A stretch of 64,000 nucleotides of DNA from Desulfobulbaceae bacterium UBA5611 (GCA_002424635.1 DIKT01000043.1:25136-89135), one strand, 5' to 3'. Shown: positions 7,588-15,384, numbered from the stretch's first letter. Notes: generated from the letters alone by a model not told the origin. Translations and numbers: made by a program.

Positions 7588-7617
7588 TATGCAGTCATTT
7601 ATCACTACAAACAAGGC

Positions 7618-7890
7618 TTTGCCTCCCATCCTCCCGCCAGCCTCCCGCTTGCAAGTCTTTGTATCTATGATAAAAAAAGCCAAAATGGGAGGATGGGAGG
7701 CAAACTGTAGACCCCGCGTGTACGCGACAATAAAGGATATAATAACGTTCTCTCACGCGCGGCTATATATATCCCTCCCATCCTCCCATTATATAATAAA
7801 AGAAAGAAATAAGAGAAGTAAGAGCCTGTTTTCTTTGGTTTTGCTGAATGGGAGGCAAGGCTCTTTTTCCCTCCCATGGCTCTCCCTCCC
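7618..7890. other. Candidate phage replication origin with iterons
   Basis: The 333 bases between helicase and primase hold no convincing gene but repeat CCTCCCAT in both orientations. Longer units CCTCCCATCCTCCC occur at 7622-7635 and 7774-7787, and inverted at 7687-7700. Shorter copies lie at about 7848-7855, 7870-7877 and 7885-7895. The first and second long units form an 18-base inverted repeat (7618-7635 with 7686-7703). AT-rich tracts at 7730-7745, 7764-7772 and 7788-7820 could melt. Position between replication genes plus iterons is the usual origin layout. Function is inferred. Confidence 0.6.
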
Positions 7891-7920
7891 TCCCATGACT
7901 CCAAAAAATGAGGCCGGGCT

Positions 7921-9429
7921 GTGATAAATCTCCTTGATCTCTATCTGATTGATGCCCCTGGTAAGACCTTTGCCGCGGCCGGCAGTAAAGAACATCGCGG
8001 ACCGTGCCCTAAATGCGGCGGTACTGACCGTTTCGGTGTTTTTCCGCTGCAGAATAACGGGGCCGGCTCCTTCTTTTGTGGTCGGCAGAAGGGTGGCGGT
8101 AATGGTTGCGGCCTGGGCGGTGATGCCATTGAATATCTCCGCAAGATCCGCGGCCTCTCTTATCGTGAGGCCTGTGATTTTCTCGGGATCGAGGCCAAGG
8201 GTAAACAAAACAGCCAGCGCTCCACTCGGTACCGCTATCAGCTGCCATCCGCGCCGGTGGCCCAGGCCGCCTTCATGGCGGAGGCCAAATCCTATCCCTC
8301 TGAAGTGGTTGATGCGGCGTTATGGGTGGCCAAGGGTATGGAGTTTGTCGAAAAATGCCATCAGGAATTGCTGAGCCGCCCGTTATCGATCGTTTACTTG
8401 CAAAATAGGGGTATCGGTATGGCGTCCATTAAAAAATACAATTTGGGCTTCTGGGGCGGTAATGAGCGTAATGGCCTGGAATACCAGACTGCTTACCGGC
8501 CGCGTTCCGCCTGGGGCCTCTCGGCTGAGAAAAATGCCAATAATAAACCGCGGATGATGGCGCTGCCGGCCGGGCTGGTGATCCCCTATCTGGTTGACGG
8601 CCGTCTGCACCGGCTGACGATCCGGCTGCTCCGGCCGGATCCGCAGACCGGCAAAAAATATCATTATGTGACCGGCTCTATCCGTGACCTCTGGTTGTCT
8701 AATCCCGGGGCCCGGGCTTTTATCACCCAGGAGGCCGAACTTGATTGTATCGCCATCGATGAGGCCGCGGGTGATCTGGTCGGCACTGTCGGCATCGGCT
8801 CGACCGGGGTGCGGCCTGATCTGCGGACCGCCACCATTCTCGAGCAATCGCTGTGCATTTTAGGCGGCCTTGATTTTGACGGCCTGGGCAGTAAAGCCGC
8901 AGCGGCTGTCGTCCAGGCCGGGCAGTGGTGGGAGAAAACCTACAGCCAGTATCAGCGCTGGCCGGTACCGGCAGGCAAAGACGCCGGGGAATTTTTCCAG
9001 GCTGGCGGCGATCTGCGTTTGTGGGTCATGGCCGGGCTACCTGATTTTCTGCTGCCGGCCGCTGATAAAGCTAACAGCCTGCCTGCGGTGATCCCGGTTG
9101 ATACGGCTTTACCAAACGAGGTGGAGCCAATGACGGAAATGGGGCCCGTACCAGAGATGGCAAAAGCGGAAGCGGTACCGGTGCCGCCGGTCTCCAGGGC
9201 CGCTGGTGACCTGGCCGAATTAAAAGAGCTGTTGCGGCAGTCCCGCGGCTATGTCCGCATTTTTGACGGCGGGATCAATGTAGCCAAAGAAGTACCGGCA
9301 CCATGGCAGCAAAAAGAATTCGCTGCCTCCGGCCGCCTCAGTTGGCTGCTCAATAACTCGCTGGTAGTGGCGGACTGGATCGGCAATAGGCCGGACGGGC
9401 TCTATAAAGCCGATGATATCAGGTGCTAA
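7921..9429 (+). CDS. Phage DNA primase (zinc ribbon + Toprim)
   Basis: 502 residues from a GTG start. A CHC2-like zinc-binding region covers residues about 25-70: PCPKCGGTDRF, then FFCGRQKGGGNGCGLGGDAIEYL. A Toprim domain lies at about 265-335, with ITQEAELDCIAIDEAAG and LGGLDFDGLGSKAA carrying the acidic residues. The C-terminal 110 residues include a Pro/Ala/Val linker. It synthesises primers and works with the SF3 helicase encoded just upstream. Its stop codon overlaps that of the convergent membrane gene by a few bases, with no terminator between them. Confidence 0.9.
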   Translation: MINLLDLYLIDAPGKTFAAAGSKEHRGPCPKCGGTDRFGVFPLQNNGAGSFFCGRQKGGGNGCGLGGDAIEYLRKIRGLSYREACDFLGIEAKGKQNSQRSTRYRYQLPSAPVAQAAFMAEAKSYPSEVVDAALWVAKGMEFVEKCHQELLSRPLSIVYLQNRGIGMASIKKYNLGFWGGNERNGLEYQTAYRPRSAWGLSAEKNANNKPRMMALPAGLVIPYLVDGRLHRLTIRLLRPDPQTGKKYHYVTGSIRDLWLSNPGARAFITQEAELDCIAIDEAAGDLVGTVGIGSTGVRPDLRTATILEQSLCILGGLDFDGLGSKAAAAVVQAGQWWEKTYSQYQRWPVPAGKDAGEFFQAGGDLRLWVMAGLPDFLLPAADKANSLPAVIPVDTALPNEVEPMTEMGPVPEMAKAEAVPVPPVSRAAGDLAELKELLRQSRGYVRIFDGGINVAKEVPAPWQQKEFAASGRLSWLLNNSLVVADWIGNRPDGLYKADDIRC

Positions 9430-9767
9430 AGATGACTAATTATCTTCCAGGCACCCAGGCAGATCAGGACAAAACCAAGGATATCAAACAGGTTGCCCAG
9501 CAGTTGGGGCTCGCGGTTGAAGTCCGTCATTTTCAGGCCGTTGTGGATGGATGGCCCCGGCAGATAAAGGCCGGTATGGCGCGGGTGGTTGATCCATTCG
9601 CCAATAGAAAAGAAGATGCCGCCCAGGGCGATGAGTTGGACGGCGGTATTGCTGACGCCCTGCAAGGGGACGGTCAACGCCAGAGTGAGCAGAAAGGTGC
9701 AGAATACGAGCATGGCCTTGTACCAATAGTCAATAATGAGTTGAGAAAGCGGGTTTCCGGGCTTCAT
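9426..9767 (-). CDS. Two-span membrane protein, lone leftward gene
   Basis: 113 residues from the ATG at 9767, which has an AAGGAG site 9 bases upstream. Longer in-frame starts exist but lack such a site. Hydrophobic segments lie at about residues 18-56 and 91-109, and the loop between them carries IGEWINHPRHTGLYLPG. I recall similar small IGEWINHP membrane proteins from other proteobacterial prophages, function unknown. It is the only leftward gene in the interior of the prophage and meets the primase gene tail to tail, so it may be expressed on its own in lysogens. Superinfection exclusion is a guess. Confidence 0.7.
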   Translation of the reverse strand: MKPGNPLSQLIIDYWYKAMLVFCTFLLTLALTVPLQGVSNTAVQLIALGGIFFSIGEWINHPRHTGLYLPGPSIHNGLKMTDFNREPQLLGNLFDILGFVLICLGAWKIISHL

Positions 9768-9941
9768 TTTGGCCTGCTCCTTGGCGTTTGTGGGCCGCAT
9801 TACTGCGGCTGGCGGCGCGGCGCTGGTGTCTCGCTGGTAACGGGACTCCTGCTGCTGATGGTCTATGGTTTGGTTGCTGATAACCATACAGGGAGTTGGT
9901 CTTTTATTTCAACGACAAAACAGGTGGATGTGAAAAAAAAC

Positions 9942-10069
9942 TTGCCAAGCGCCGCCGTGGTGGGGTATGTTTCTCGGGTCACTGGGATACCAGTGACCGG
10001 GATTTGCAGCCCGGAATCAATCGGCGGACAGAAAACCGCCATCAGCCCTTACGGCTTGATGGTTTTTTT
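9942..10069 (+). ncRNA. Candidate small structured RNA with own promoter and terminator
   Basis: TTGCCA (9942-9947), 18 bases, TATGTT (9966-9971) form a promoter whose start would fall near 9978. From there four hairpins follow: GGTCACTGG/CCAGTGACC (9977-9998), CCGGG/CCCGG (9997-10014, sharing two bases with the first), GGCGG/CCGCC (10023-10040) and CCATCAGCC/GGCTTGATGG (10039-10062). Seven Ts (10063-10069) complete a Rho-independent terminator. The predicted transcript is about 90 nt. It could be a free RNA or an attenuated leader of the antirepressor gene at 10238. Confidence 0.5.
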
Positions 10070-10097
10070 ATGTCCAAACCTCAGTTTTGCTCCTTTT

Positions 10098-10173
10098 GGG
10101 AGAGGCTGGGTGGGGAGCCTTCGGGCTCGCCGGGTGCCTTTTGACCGGTCTGCAAACCCACTCAACCTCTCCC
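10098..10173 (+). promoter_or_regulatory. Long stem-loop upstream of the antirepressor
   Basis: A 17-base arm (10098-10114) can pair with 10157-10173 with one mismatch and one G-U. A small GAGCC/GGCTC hairpin is nested inside (10115-10128). It ends 64 bases before the antirepressor ATG. Position suggests a structured leader. There is no U tract, so it is not a plain terminator. Confidence 0.4.
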
Positions 10174-10237
10174 ATTTTGCGTTTTGCAGCGCAATGGGCG
10201 GGAAAGTTTTTTCTTTCTCATCAAAAGGAGTACGCTC

Positions 10238-11047
10238 ATGAACACTGCCCCCAACACGCCCGCCGTTATCCCTTTTCTTTTCCAGTCCCACGAGATCCGC
10301 ACCGTCATCCAGGATGATGAGCCTTGGTTTATCGTCAAGGATGTCTGTGATGTTCTTGGTTTGGAAAATGCAACAATGACATTAAAAAGGATTCCAGAAA
10401 GACACCTGACCTCAATCCAATTTAGGTCAGGTGGTCAAATTCGGGATTTTAACGCTATTGATGAACCAGGTCTCTACCGTCTGGTACTCCGTTCCGACAA
10501 ACCGGAAGCTGAACCGTTTATGGAGTGGGTCACTTCCAAAGTGCTGCCCTCCATCCGCAAGACCGGCTCTTATGCCCTGCTGGCCACTGATAACAGCGTG
10601 CTGTCCGCCGATAAGCTGGCTGAGGTCGGCTTTGCCGCCCGGCATGCGCTGATGGTGGCCAAGGCCTACGGGGTGGCCGCCAATAAGCCCCAGTTGCGCA
10701 AGCTGGTCAATGTCATGGTGGTTGATGCCACCGGCTTTGATATGCTGCGCTACCTGCATGATGCCAACCTCCTGCCCGATGATTTGCCGCTCTCCTCGCA
10801 GACCGAGGCCGATATCCACGCCTTTATCACGGCCTGCTGCCTGGTGGATGAAGAGGCCAAGGTCGGGGTCTCTGAACTGTATGCCGCCTTCTGCCAGTGG
10901 TGCGGCCTGAAAGGGGATGGTGACAAGACCGCCCCGTCAATGAAGGTTTTCTCCCTGATCGTCGGCAAGACTTACCGCAAGAAGAAGGCCAACACCATCT
11001 GGTTCTGCGGCCTCGGCATCGCCAATATTGAGGAGGTGGCGGCATGA
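10238..11047 (+). CDS. BRO-family antirepressor
   Basis: 269 residues from the ATG at 10238 (AAGGAG site); an upstream in-frame ATG at 10184 has no site. Residues about 10-110 are a BRO N-terminal DNA-binding domain: QSHEIRTVIQDDEPWFIVKDVCDVLG, then EPGLYRLVLRSDKPEAEPF and WVTSKVLPSIRKTGSY. Residues about 190-265 match the C-terminal winged helix of the phage helicase (shared FI-x-ACCLVD start). Phage BRO proteins often relieve repression. Because the repressor lacks a self-cleavage domain, this protein is a plausible inducer of the lytic cycle. Confidence 0.88.
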   Translation: MNTAPNTPAVIPFLFQSHEIRTVIQDDEPWFIVKDVCDVLGLENATMTLKRIPERHLTSIQFRSGGQIRDFNAIDEPGLYRLVLRSDKPEAEPFMEWVTSKVLPSIRKTGSYALLATDNSVLSADKLAEVGFAARHALMVAKAYGVAANKPQLRKLVNVMVVDATGFDMLRYLHDANLLPDDLPLSSQTEADIHAFITACCLVDEEAKVGVSELYAAFCQWCGLKGDGDKTAPSMKVFSLIVGKTYRKKKANTIWFCGLGIANIEEVAA

Positions 11048-11334
11048 TTATTTCGACAAAAGAATGCCAGGCTTTTAGCGACAAGAGTTATGAGGTTGAA
11101 GCTGCTATCAGCTCACTGGTCCAAGGATTAAAGGCAATGGAAAGTCAACGGCAGGTAGACCGGCCGATGTTGATGGCTGCCTTTCGGCAGGCCGATCAGC
11201 AGCTGCGCGGCTATCTGAAGTTGCTGCTCAATGCGAGGGTTGATGTCTATAATACCCATCACCGGCCCAAGGCCAAGCTGTACCTGCTCAGCGCTCGGGG
11301 CCGAAGACAGCCTGCAATCAGAAAAACGGAATAA
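11044..11334 (+). CDS. Hypothetical phage protein
   Basis: 96 residues, mostly helical (KSYEVEAAISSLVQGLKAME, then MAAFRQADQQLRGYLKLLLNARVDVYN) with a basic end. Its ATGA start overlaps the antirepressor stop, which implies coupled translation. No domain recognised. Confidence 0.6.
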   Translation: MIISTKECQAFSDKSYEVEAAISSLVQGLKAMESQRQVDRPMLMAAFRQADQQLRGYLKLLLNARVDVYNTHHRPKAKLYLLSARGRRQPAIRKTE

Positions 11335-11337
11335 CTT

Positions 11338-11874
11338 ATGCCTGAAAACTTCACCTCCAAAAAAGCCGCCCTCGACCACCTGGTGGCCTCCGGCTGGCAG
11401 ATTGGCCAGTCCCAGTTTTATTCCCACTGCAAACAGATGCTGCTGCGGCCGGAAAAAGAGGGCGGCTATGCGGTCAAGGCGGTGGAGAAATACGCGGGCC
11501 TGCATCTGCGGCGCACAGAGACCGGCCAGAAGGTTAATGACAAGCTCGACCGGATGCAGGAGGAGCGGCTGGAGGTGGAGCTGGCCACCGCCCGGGTCAA
11601 GCTGACCCGGGAAGAGCACGACCTGGGCGTCAAGCAGTCGAAGTTTATCCCCCGCGCTGATTTCGAGTTGGCTATCGTCGGCCGGGCGGTGGCCTTCATG
11701 GCCCACCTCAACCATACGATCCAGACCAACGTCCCTGATTGGATCGATCTGGTCGGCGGGGATCAGAAGATGGCTGCCGATCTGGTGGCCACTATCTCCG
11801 AGGCCATTGAACAGCGCATGGGCGATTTTGCCGCCAATGTGGAATTTGATGTCATCCTGGATGCGAACGAATGA
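11338..11874 (+). CDS. Terminase small subunit (Nu1-like)
   Basis: 178 residues. The N-terminal SKKAALDHLVASGWQIGQSQ resembles the winged HTH of small terminase subunits that bind the packaging site. It is followed by a long helical coiled-coil-like stretch (about 60-105, RMQEERLEVELATARVKLTREE), typical of the oligomerisation part of Nu1/gp1-type proteins. It precedes the gpA-type large subunit, although four or five small genes lie in between. The ribosome site is weak. Confidence 0.78.
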   Translation: MPENFTSKKAALDHLVASGWQIGQSQFYSHCKQMLLRPEKEGGYAVKAVEKYAGLHLRRTETGQKVNDKLDRMQEERLEVELATARVKLTREEHDLGVKQSKFIPRADFELAIVGRAVAFMAHLNHTIQTNVPDWIDLVGGDQKMAADLVATISEAIEQRMGDFAANVEFDVILDANE

Positions 11875-11951
11875 AAAAGGATTTTGATTTCTCCGAACGT
11901 AATTTATCGAGCTGATGGAATTTTTACCGGTCTCCGAAAGGAGGAAGTGGC

Positions 11952-12057
11952 ATGCAAGTAGTCCGGTACTATTAGCATGATCGGGCGGGGATTGACCCCG
12001 AAGTGCTACCCAACACCGACCGACCTTTACAGGGAAGTTGGGGGCCATTTTTTATAA
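11952..12057 (+). other. Leader-like pair of very short reading frames
   Basis: AAAGGAGGAAGTGGC, an excellent ribosome site, precedes an ATG at 11952 that is followed by only six further codons before TAG (11973-11975). One base later a second ATG (11977) opens 26 codons ending at 12057. A CCCAAC/GTTGGG pair (12009-12041) followed by a T-rich stretch (12049-12053) gives a weak terminator-like end. The product of neither frame is recognisable. The strong ribosome site on so short a frame suggests a leader peptide or a decayed gene. Confidence 0.3.
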
Positions 12058-12097
12058 CGCTGAATTTAACGAGCAATAGTCTTAACAGGAGAAAAGC

Positions 12098-12328
12098 ATG
12101 GGAATTGCCGCCGTAGTCATGGAGAACTGGAAGCTGCCGGTTTTTAAAAGGCATCTCGACGCCGCCGGCTACACTTATACCGAGCATCCAGGTGTCACGA
12201 AGGAGACGTTGACGTTGCGCGTCCAGTACGAGTGGGTCTCTGACCTGCATCCCATTATCAAAGCAGCTGGCATGGAGTGCAGCACTGTGAAATTAAGCCT
12301 ACCATCGGCAAAACAGGAGGAGATGTGA
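12098..12328 (+). CDS. Hypothetical phage protein
   Basis: 76 residues with an AGGAG site. The sequence WKLPVFKRHLDAAGYTYTEH and YEWVSDLHPIIKAAGMEC reads as a compact alpha/beta domain. I have seen similar small proteins in phage genomes but know no function. It overlaps the next gene by one base (TGATG). Confidence 0.7.
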   Translation: MGIAAVVMENWKLPVFKRHLDAAGYTYTEHPGVTKETLTLRVQYEWVSDLHPIIKAAGMECSTVKLSLPSAKQEEM

Positions 12329-12582
12329 TGAACGAGAACAATTTGCAAAACTGGCAGGAGACCCACACCATCTGGCACCGGATCACCGGGGCGGCGGACC
12401 AGCAGGTGCCGGACGCTGATATAACCGTCCAGGTCTATGACGCCGATCTGGATGATATCTTTTTGGCCGCGGTCGATTTTAGAGAGGATGGCACTCCGCC
12501 ACTCTGGTCGGATGTCCACTCGGACCAACCCTTGCCCCGCCCCACCTGGTGGGCGGATATCGTCTTTCCGGCCGATATTTAA
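12328..12582 (+). CDS. Hypothetical phage protein
   Basis: 84 residues, acidic, start at 12328 chosen because AGGAGG precedes it; an upstream in-frame ATG at 12277 lies inside the previous gene. It has VPDADITVQVYDADLDDIFL and several Trp residues. One-base overlap with the previous stop shows coupling. No domain recognised. Confidence 0.65.
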   Translation: MNENNLQNWQETHTIWHRITGAADQQVPDADITVQVYDADLDDIFLAAVDFREDGTPPLWSDVHSDQPLPRPTWWADIVFPADI

Positions 12583-12614
12583 ATGAATTTAGTAACAAAC
12601 GCGGGAGGCCAGCC

Positions 12615-12827
12615 ATGAGTATGAATTTATTGCATGCCCAGATGAAGATCAACCGGGCGGTATGGGCGCTGAATGATAAAAACGCCGGCAAGCAACATGA
12701 CCCCGCCGCCCATGACGGCCTGTCACGGGAGCAACATATCGCCCTGTTAATCACCGGGGCGGTCGGCGATCTGCAGCAGGCGGTCAGGGAATATCCGCAC
12801 CAGCCTTCGCTGTTTTCGGTCGGCTGA
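12615..12827 (+). CDS. Hypothetical phage protein
   Basis: 70 residues from an ATG with a GGAGG site. It is mostly helical (MNLLHAQMKINRAVWALND, then REQHIALLITGAVGDLQQAV). An earlier in-frame start would read through the previous gene. No family recognised. Confidence 0.6.
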   Translation: MSMNLLHAQMKINRAVWALNDKNAGKQHDPAAHDGLSREQHIALLITGAVGDLQQAVREYPHQPSLFSVG

Positions 12828-12865
12828 TAATAATAAATTTATAATGAACGTGTTTGGAGACGTGT

Positions 12866-13180
12866 ATGCCTGTTTTACACCTAACATTGGAGAAAAGGTG
12901 GTTTGATTTGATTGCCTCAGGCGCTAAAAAGATTGAGTATCGCATAGCAAAGCCATATTGGCAGACACGGTTACAACGCGGAATTACTCCTCGTAGTGAT
13001 TTCGCTGAGGTTCATTTTCGGAATGGCTATAGGTCATATTCTCCATTTATGCGGGTAGAGTGCCATGGGATAGTATGGTTTGACCCATCAAAAACACCTG
13101 CATTTGAGCCGAAACACGGAGAAATTCTGGAAGGCTGCCAGTTCGGGATTTTGCTCGGTGCTGTCTTGGAATTACGATAA
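12866..13180 (+). CDS. ASCH-domain protein
   Basis: 104 residues; the ATG at 12866 has GGAG upstream. The opening VLHLTLEKRWFDLIASGAKK and EYRIAKPYW is the ASCH fold signature, and VHFRNGY plus VECHGIVWFDP fit its beta barrel. ASCH domains resemble PUA domains and bind RNA or modified nucleosides. Phage versions are frequent but mostly unassigned. It lies just before the large terminase gene. A role in RNA metabolism or in evading host modification defence is a guess. Confidence 0.8.
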   Translation: MPVLHLTLEKRWFDLIASGAKKIEYRIAKPYWQTRLQRGITPRSDFAEVHFRNGYRSYSPFMRVECHGIVWFDPSKTPAFEPKHGEILEGCQFGILLGAVLELR

Positions 13181-13218
13181 TAGATAAAAAACTTCAATCC
13201 GAATAAAAAAAAACATCC

Positions 13219-15108
13219 ATGCCATCCCCCAGCGTCGATCTCACCAAGACCCACACTATCCGCCTGCGCACTGCCCCTGAGTGGCTGCCGGAGAAGTTTC
13301 GGCGGCGCTCCACCCGGCTGCGGATCTCGTTTCGGCCCTGCAAGGGGGAGCGCCGCTTTCTCAAAAAGCGCAAAGTGGTGGCCCCATCGGTGTGGGCTCC
13401 GCAGAACCGGACGGTCACTTACGGGCCGCTGGCCGGCAGCCGCTGGGATAATTCCTTCATGCCCCATTTTCGCGGCATCATGGACGCCTCCATGCACCCG
13501 TCGGTGCGCTATATCGGCAATATCAAGGCCCCGCAAACCGGCAGTTCAGCCGGGGTTGAGACCTGGCTGGGCTACATAGCTGATGTCGCCCCCGGCCCGG
13601 CCTTCATCGTCTACCCGGATCGCGATACCACTTCCAAGCGTTCCACCGACTACCTGCAGCCGATGTTTACCAAGTCGCCTCGGCTGCGCTCCCTGCTGAC
13701 CGGCTCCAGCGACGATATGGCCTCCCTGCGGCTCAAGCTTCAGGCCATGCTGATCTATATGGGTTGGTCGGGCTCGGTCACCTCCTTGGGCAATATCTCG
13801 GCCAAGTACCTGATCGGCGACGAGATTGACAAATGGCAGATCAATCCCAGCAAAAAAGAGGCAACCAGCCTCAAGCTTTTCTTCGAGCGCTTCCGCTCCT
13901 TTGCCTATGGGGCCAAGTGCTGGCTGAGCTCCACCCCTTCAGTCAAATCCGGGCCGATCTGGCAGTATATGACCAAAGAGGCCCAGGTCATTTTTGATTA
14001 CCACGTCCCATGCCCTGACTGCGGCCGGATGCAGGCCATGGCCTTCGAGCAGATTCGCTGGCCGGAAAAGGTCCGCGATCCCAAACAGGTGCTGGAAGAA
14101 GATCTGGCCCGCTACGTCTGCAGCCATTGCGGCTCCATTTGGAATGACCGCCGGCGGATCAAGGCCCTGCAGGCCGGGGTCTGGTTTGCCCGGGGCGATG
14201 GCCGTGAACTGTTCGCCTACCTCCGGGCCGTCAACCCCGAGAAGATCTGCTTCCACTCACCGGCCTGGGTGTCACCGCTGTTCAGCAACTCCGAAATGGC
14301 CGCGGCCTTTCTCAAGGCCCTGGCTGATCCGGCCGAGATGCATTACTTCGATACCCAGATCCGGGCGGTCGCTTATGTGCCGTCCCGCCAGACCCGCAAG
14401 GAAGATGCTATCTACATCCTGGCTGATGACCGCCCCGACCGGCTGGTACCGGGCATGGGCCAGGTGGCTGCCCTGGTCGCTTCAGCCGATACCCAGGACA
14501 ACGGTTTTTATTATACAATCAGGGCCTTCGGCTGGGGCCTGGAACAGCAGAACTGGCAGATCCGCTACGGTTTTGTCCACACCTTTGACGAGCTGGCCCA
14601 GGTTGTTTTTGAAAAAACCTATCAGGATGCCGATGGCCTCTACTATCCGGTGCATCTGCTGGTGATTGACGCCATGGGCCACCGGACCAGCGAGGTCTAT
14701 GATTTTACCCGCAAGTATCCAGGCCGGGCCCAGGCTTACAAAGGCGCGGCCGGACGCCGGCCGACAACCTATACCTGGAGCACCATCGACCGCTATCCCG
14801 GCACCTCAGTCCTTATTCCCGGCGGTGTGCGTCTGGTAACGGTTGATTCGCACCATTACAAGGATCAGATCGCCGGGAAGATCAAGAAAAAGGCGGATGA
14901 CCCTGGTGCCATGCACCTGCTGGCCTCGGTAAACGACAAAAACGTACATGGCCGCGACTACGCCGCCCAGATGTGCGCTGAATATGTGGATGAACGTAAT
15001 CTGTGGCAGTGTCCGGAAGGCAAGGCCAACCATTATTGGGACACCGAAGTGATGGCCATGGTGGGCGCCGATATCCTGCAGATAAAATATTGGCCGAGGG
15101 GTAATTAA
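13219..15108 (+). CDS. Terminase large subunit, gpA family
   Basis: 629 residues, full length for lambda gpA-type terminases. It packages DNA into the prohead using ATP and cuts it. The N-terminal ATPase shows a divergent P-loop region (APQTGSSAGVETW, about 103-115) and the Walker B IGDEIDKW (about 198-205). A zinc finger insert has CPDC (about 264) and CSHC (about 303). The nuclease part shows ADTQDN (about 424), VIDAMGHRTSEV (about 480) and HYWDTEV (about 604). No strong ribosome site is visible before the ATG. Its stop overlaps the next start by one base. Confidence 0.95.
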   Translation: MPSPSVDLTKTHTIRLRTAPEWLPEKFRRRSTRLRISFRPCKGERRFLKKRKVVAPSVWAPQNRTVTYGPLAGSRWDNSFMPHFRGIMDASMHPSVRYIGNIKAPQTGSSAGVETWLGYIADVAPGPAFIVYPDRDTTSKRSTDYLQPMFTKSPRLRSLLTGSSDDMASLRLKLQAMLIYMGWSGSVTSLGNISAKYLIGDEIDKWQINPSKKEATSLKLFFERFRSFAYGAKCWLSSTPSVKSGPIWQYMTKEAQVIFDYHVPCPDCGRMQAMAFEQIRWPEKVRDPKQVLEEDLARYVCSHCGSIWNDRRRIKALQAGVWFARGDGRELFAYLRAVNPEKICFHSPAWVSPLFSNSEMAAAFLKALADPAEMHYFDTQIRAVAYVPSRQTRKEDAIYILADDRPDRLVPGMGQVAALVASADTQDNGFYYTIRAFGWGLEQQNWQIRYGFVHTFDELAQVVFEKTYQDADGLYYPVHLLVIDAMGHRTSEVYDFTRKYPGRAQAYKGAAGRRPTTYTWSTIDRYPGTSVLIPGGVRLVTVDSHHYKDQIAGKIKKKADDPGAMHLLASVNDKNVHGRDYAAQMCAEYVDERNLWQCPEGKANHYWDTEVMAMVGADILQIKYWPRGN

Positions 15109-15341
15109 TGAAAAAAACAGCGCTGGCCATCATTATCGAAAAAAAAGAAGAGGCCGCTTCCGGCGTTGATTTCTCAGCCCGGACCGGCGCCCTTTGTCCC
15201 TGGTGCGAGGTCAAAAGCCGGATCTACCGGACCCTGCCCTGGGTAGACACTACCCGCATCCGCTATCATTTCTGCGATACTGCCGGCTGCCCGCTGTCCT
15301 CTTTGCGGGTGTCTATCAAATCTATTGAGGCCGATAAATAA
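15108..15341 (+). CDS. Ogr/Delta-like zinc-finger late activator
   Basis: 77 residues. CPWCEVKSRIYRT followed by RIRYHFCDTAGCPLSSLRVS has the C-x2-C ... C-x4-C spacing and the RYH-x-C motif of Ogr and Delta, the activators of P2 and P4 late promoters. These bind upstream of late promoters and contact RNA polymerase alpha subunit. It is coupled to the large terminase gene by a one-base overlap. A candidate target dyad lies at 15589-15613, in front of the head genes. The N-terminal 20 residues are not part of the finger. Confidence 0.75.
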   Translation: MKKTALAIIIEKKEEAASGVDFSARTGALCPWCEVKSRIYRTLPWVDTTRIRYHFCDTAGCPLSSLRVSIKSIEADK

Positions 15342-15384
15342 ATAAAAAATTTGTCTGGGCGCCATAGGACTAGCCGAACACCCT

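Noticed and set aside
7589..7924. Possible gene between helicase and primase
   Set aside because: The products in either direction are translations of the repeat region, without ribosome site or domain; the iteron interpretation is better supported.
9423..10241. Rightward 272-codon frame covering the membrane gene and the structured leader
   Set aside because: Its product is polar and unlike any protein; the opposite strand gives a membrane protein with a good ribosome site and sensible hydrophobic segments, and the right part covers hairpins and a terminator.
11128..12048. 306-codon leftward frame opposite the small terminase gene
   Set aside because: Antisense shadow with low-complexity composition; the plus strand has recognisable terminase features.
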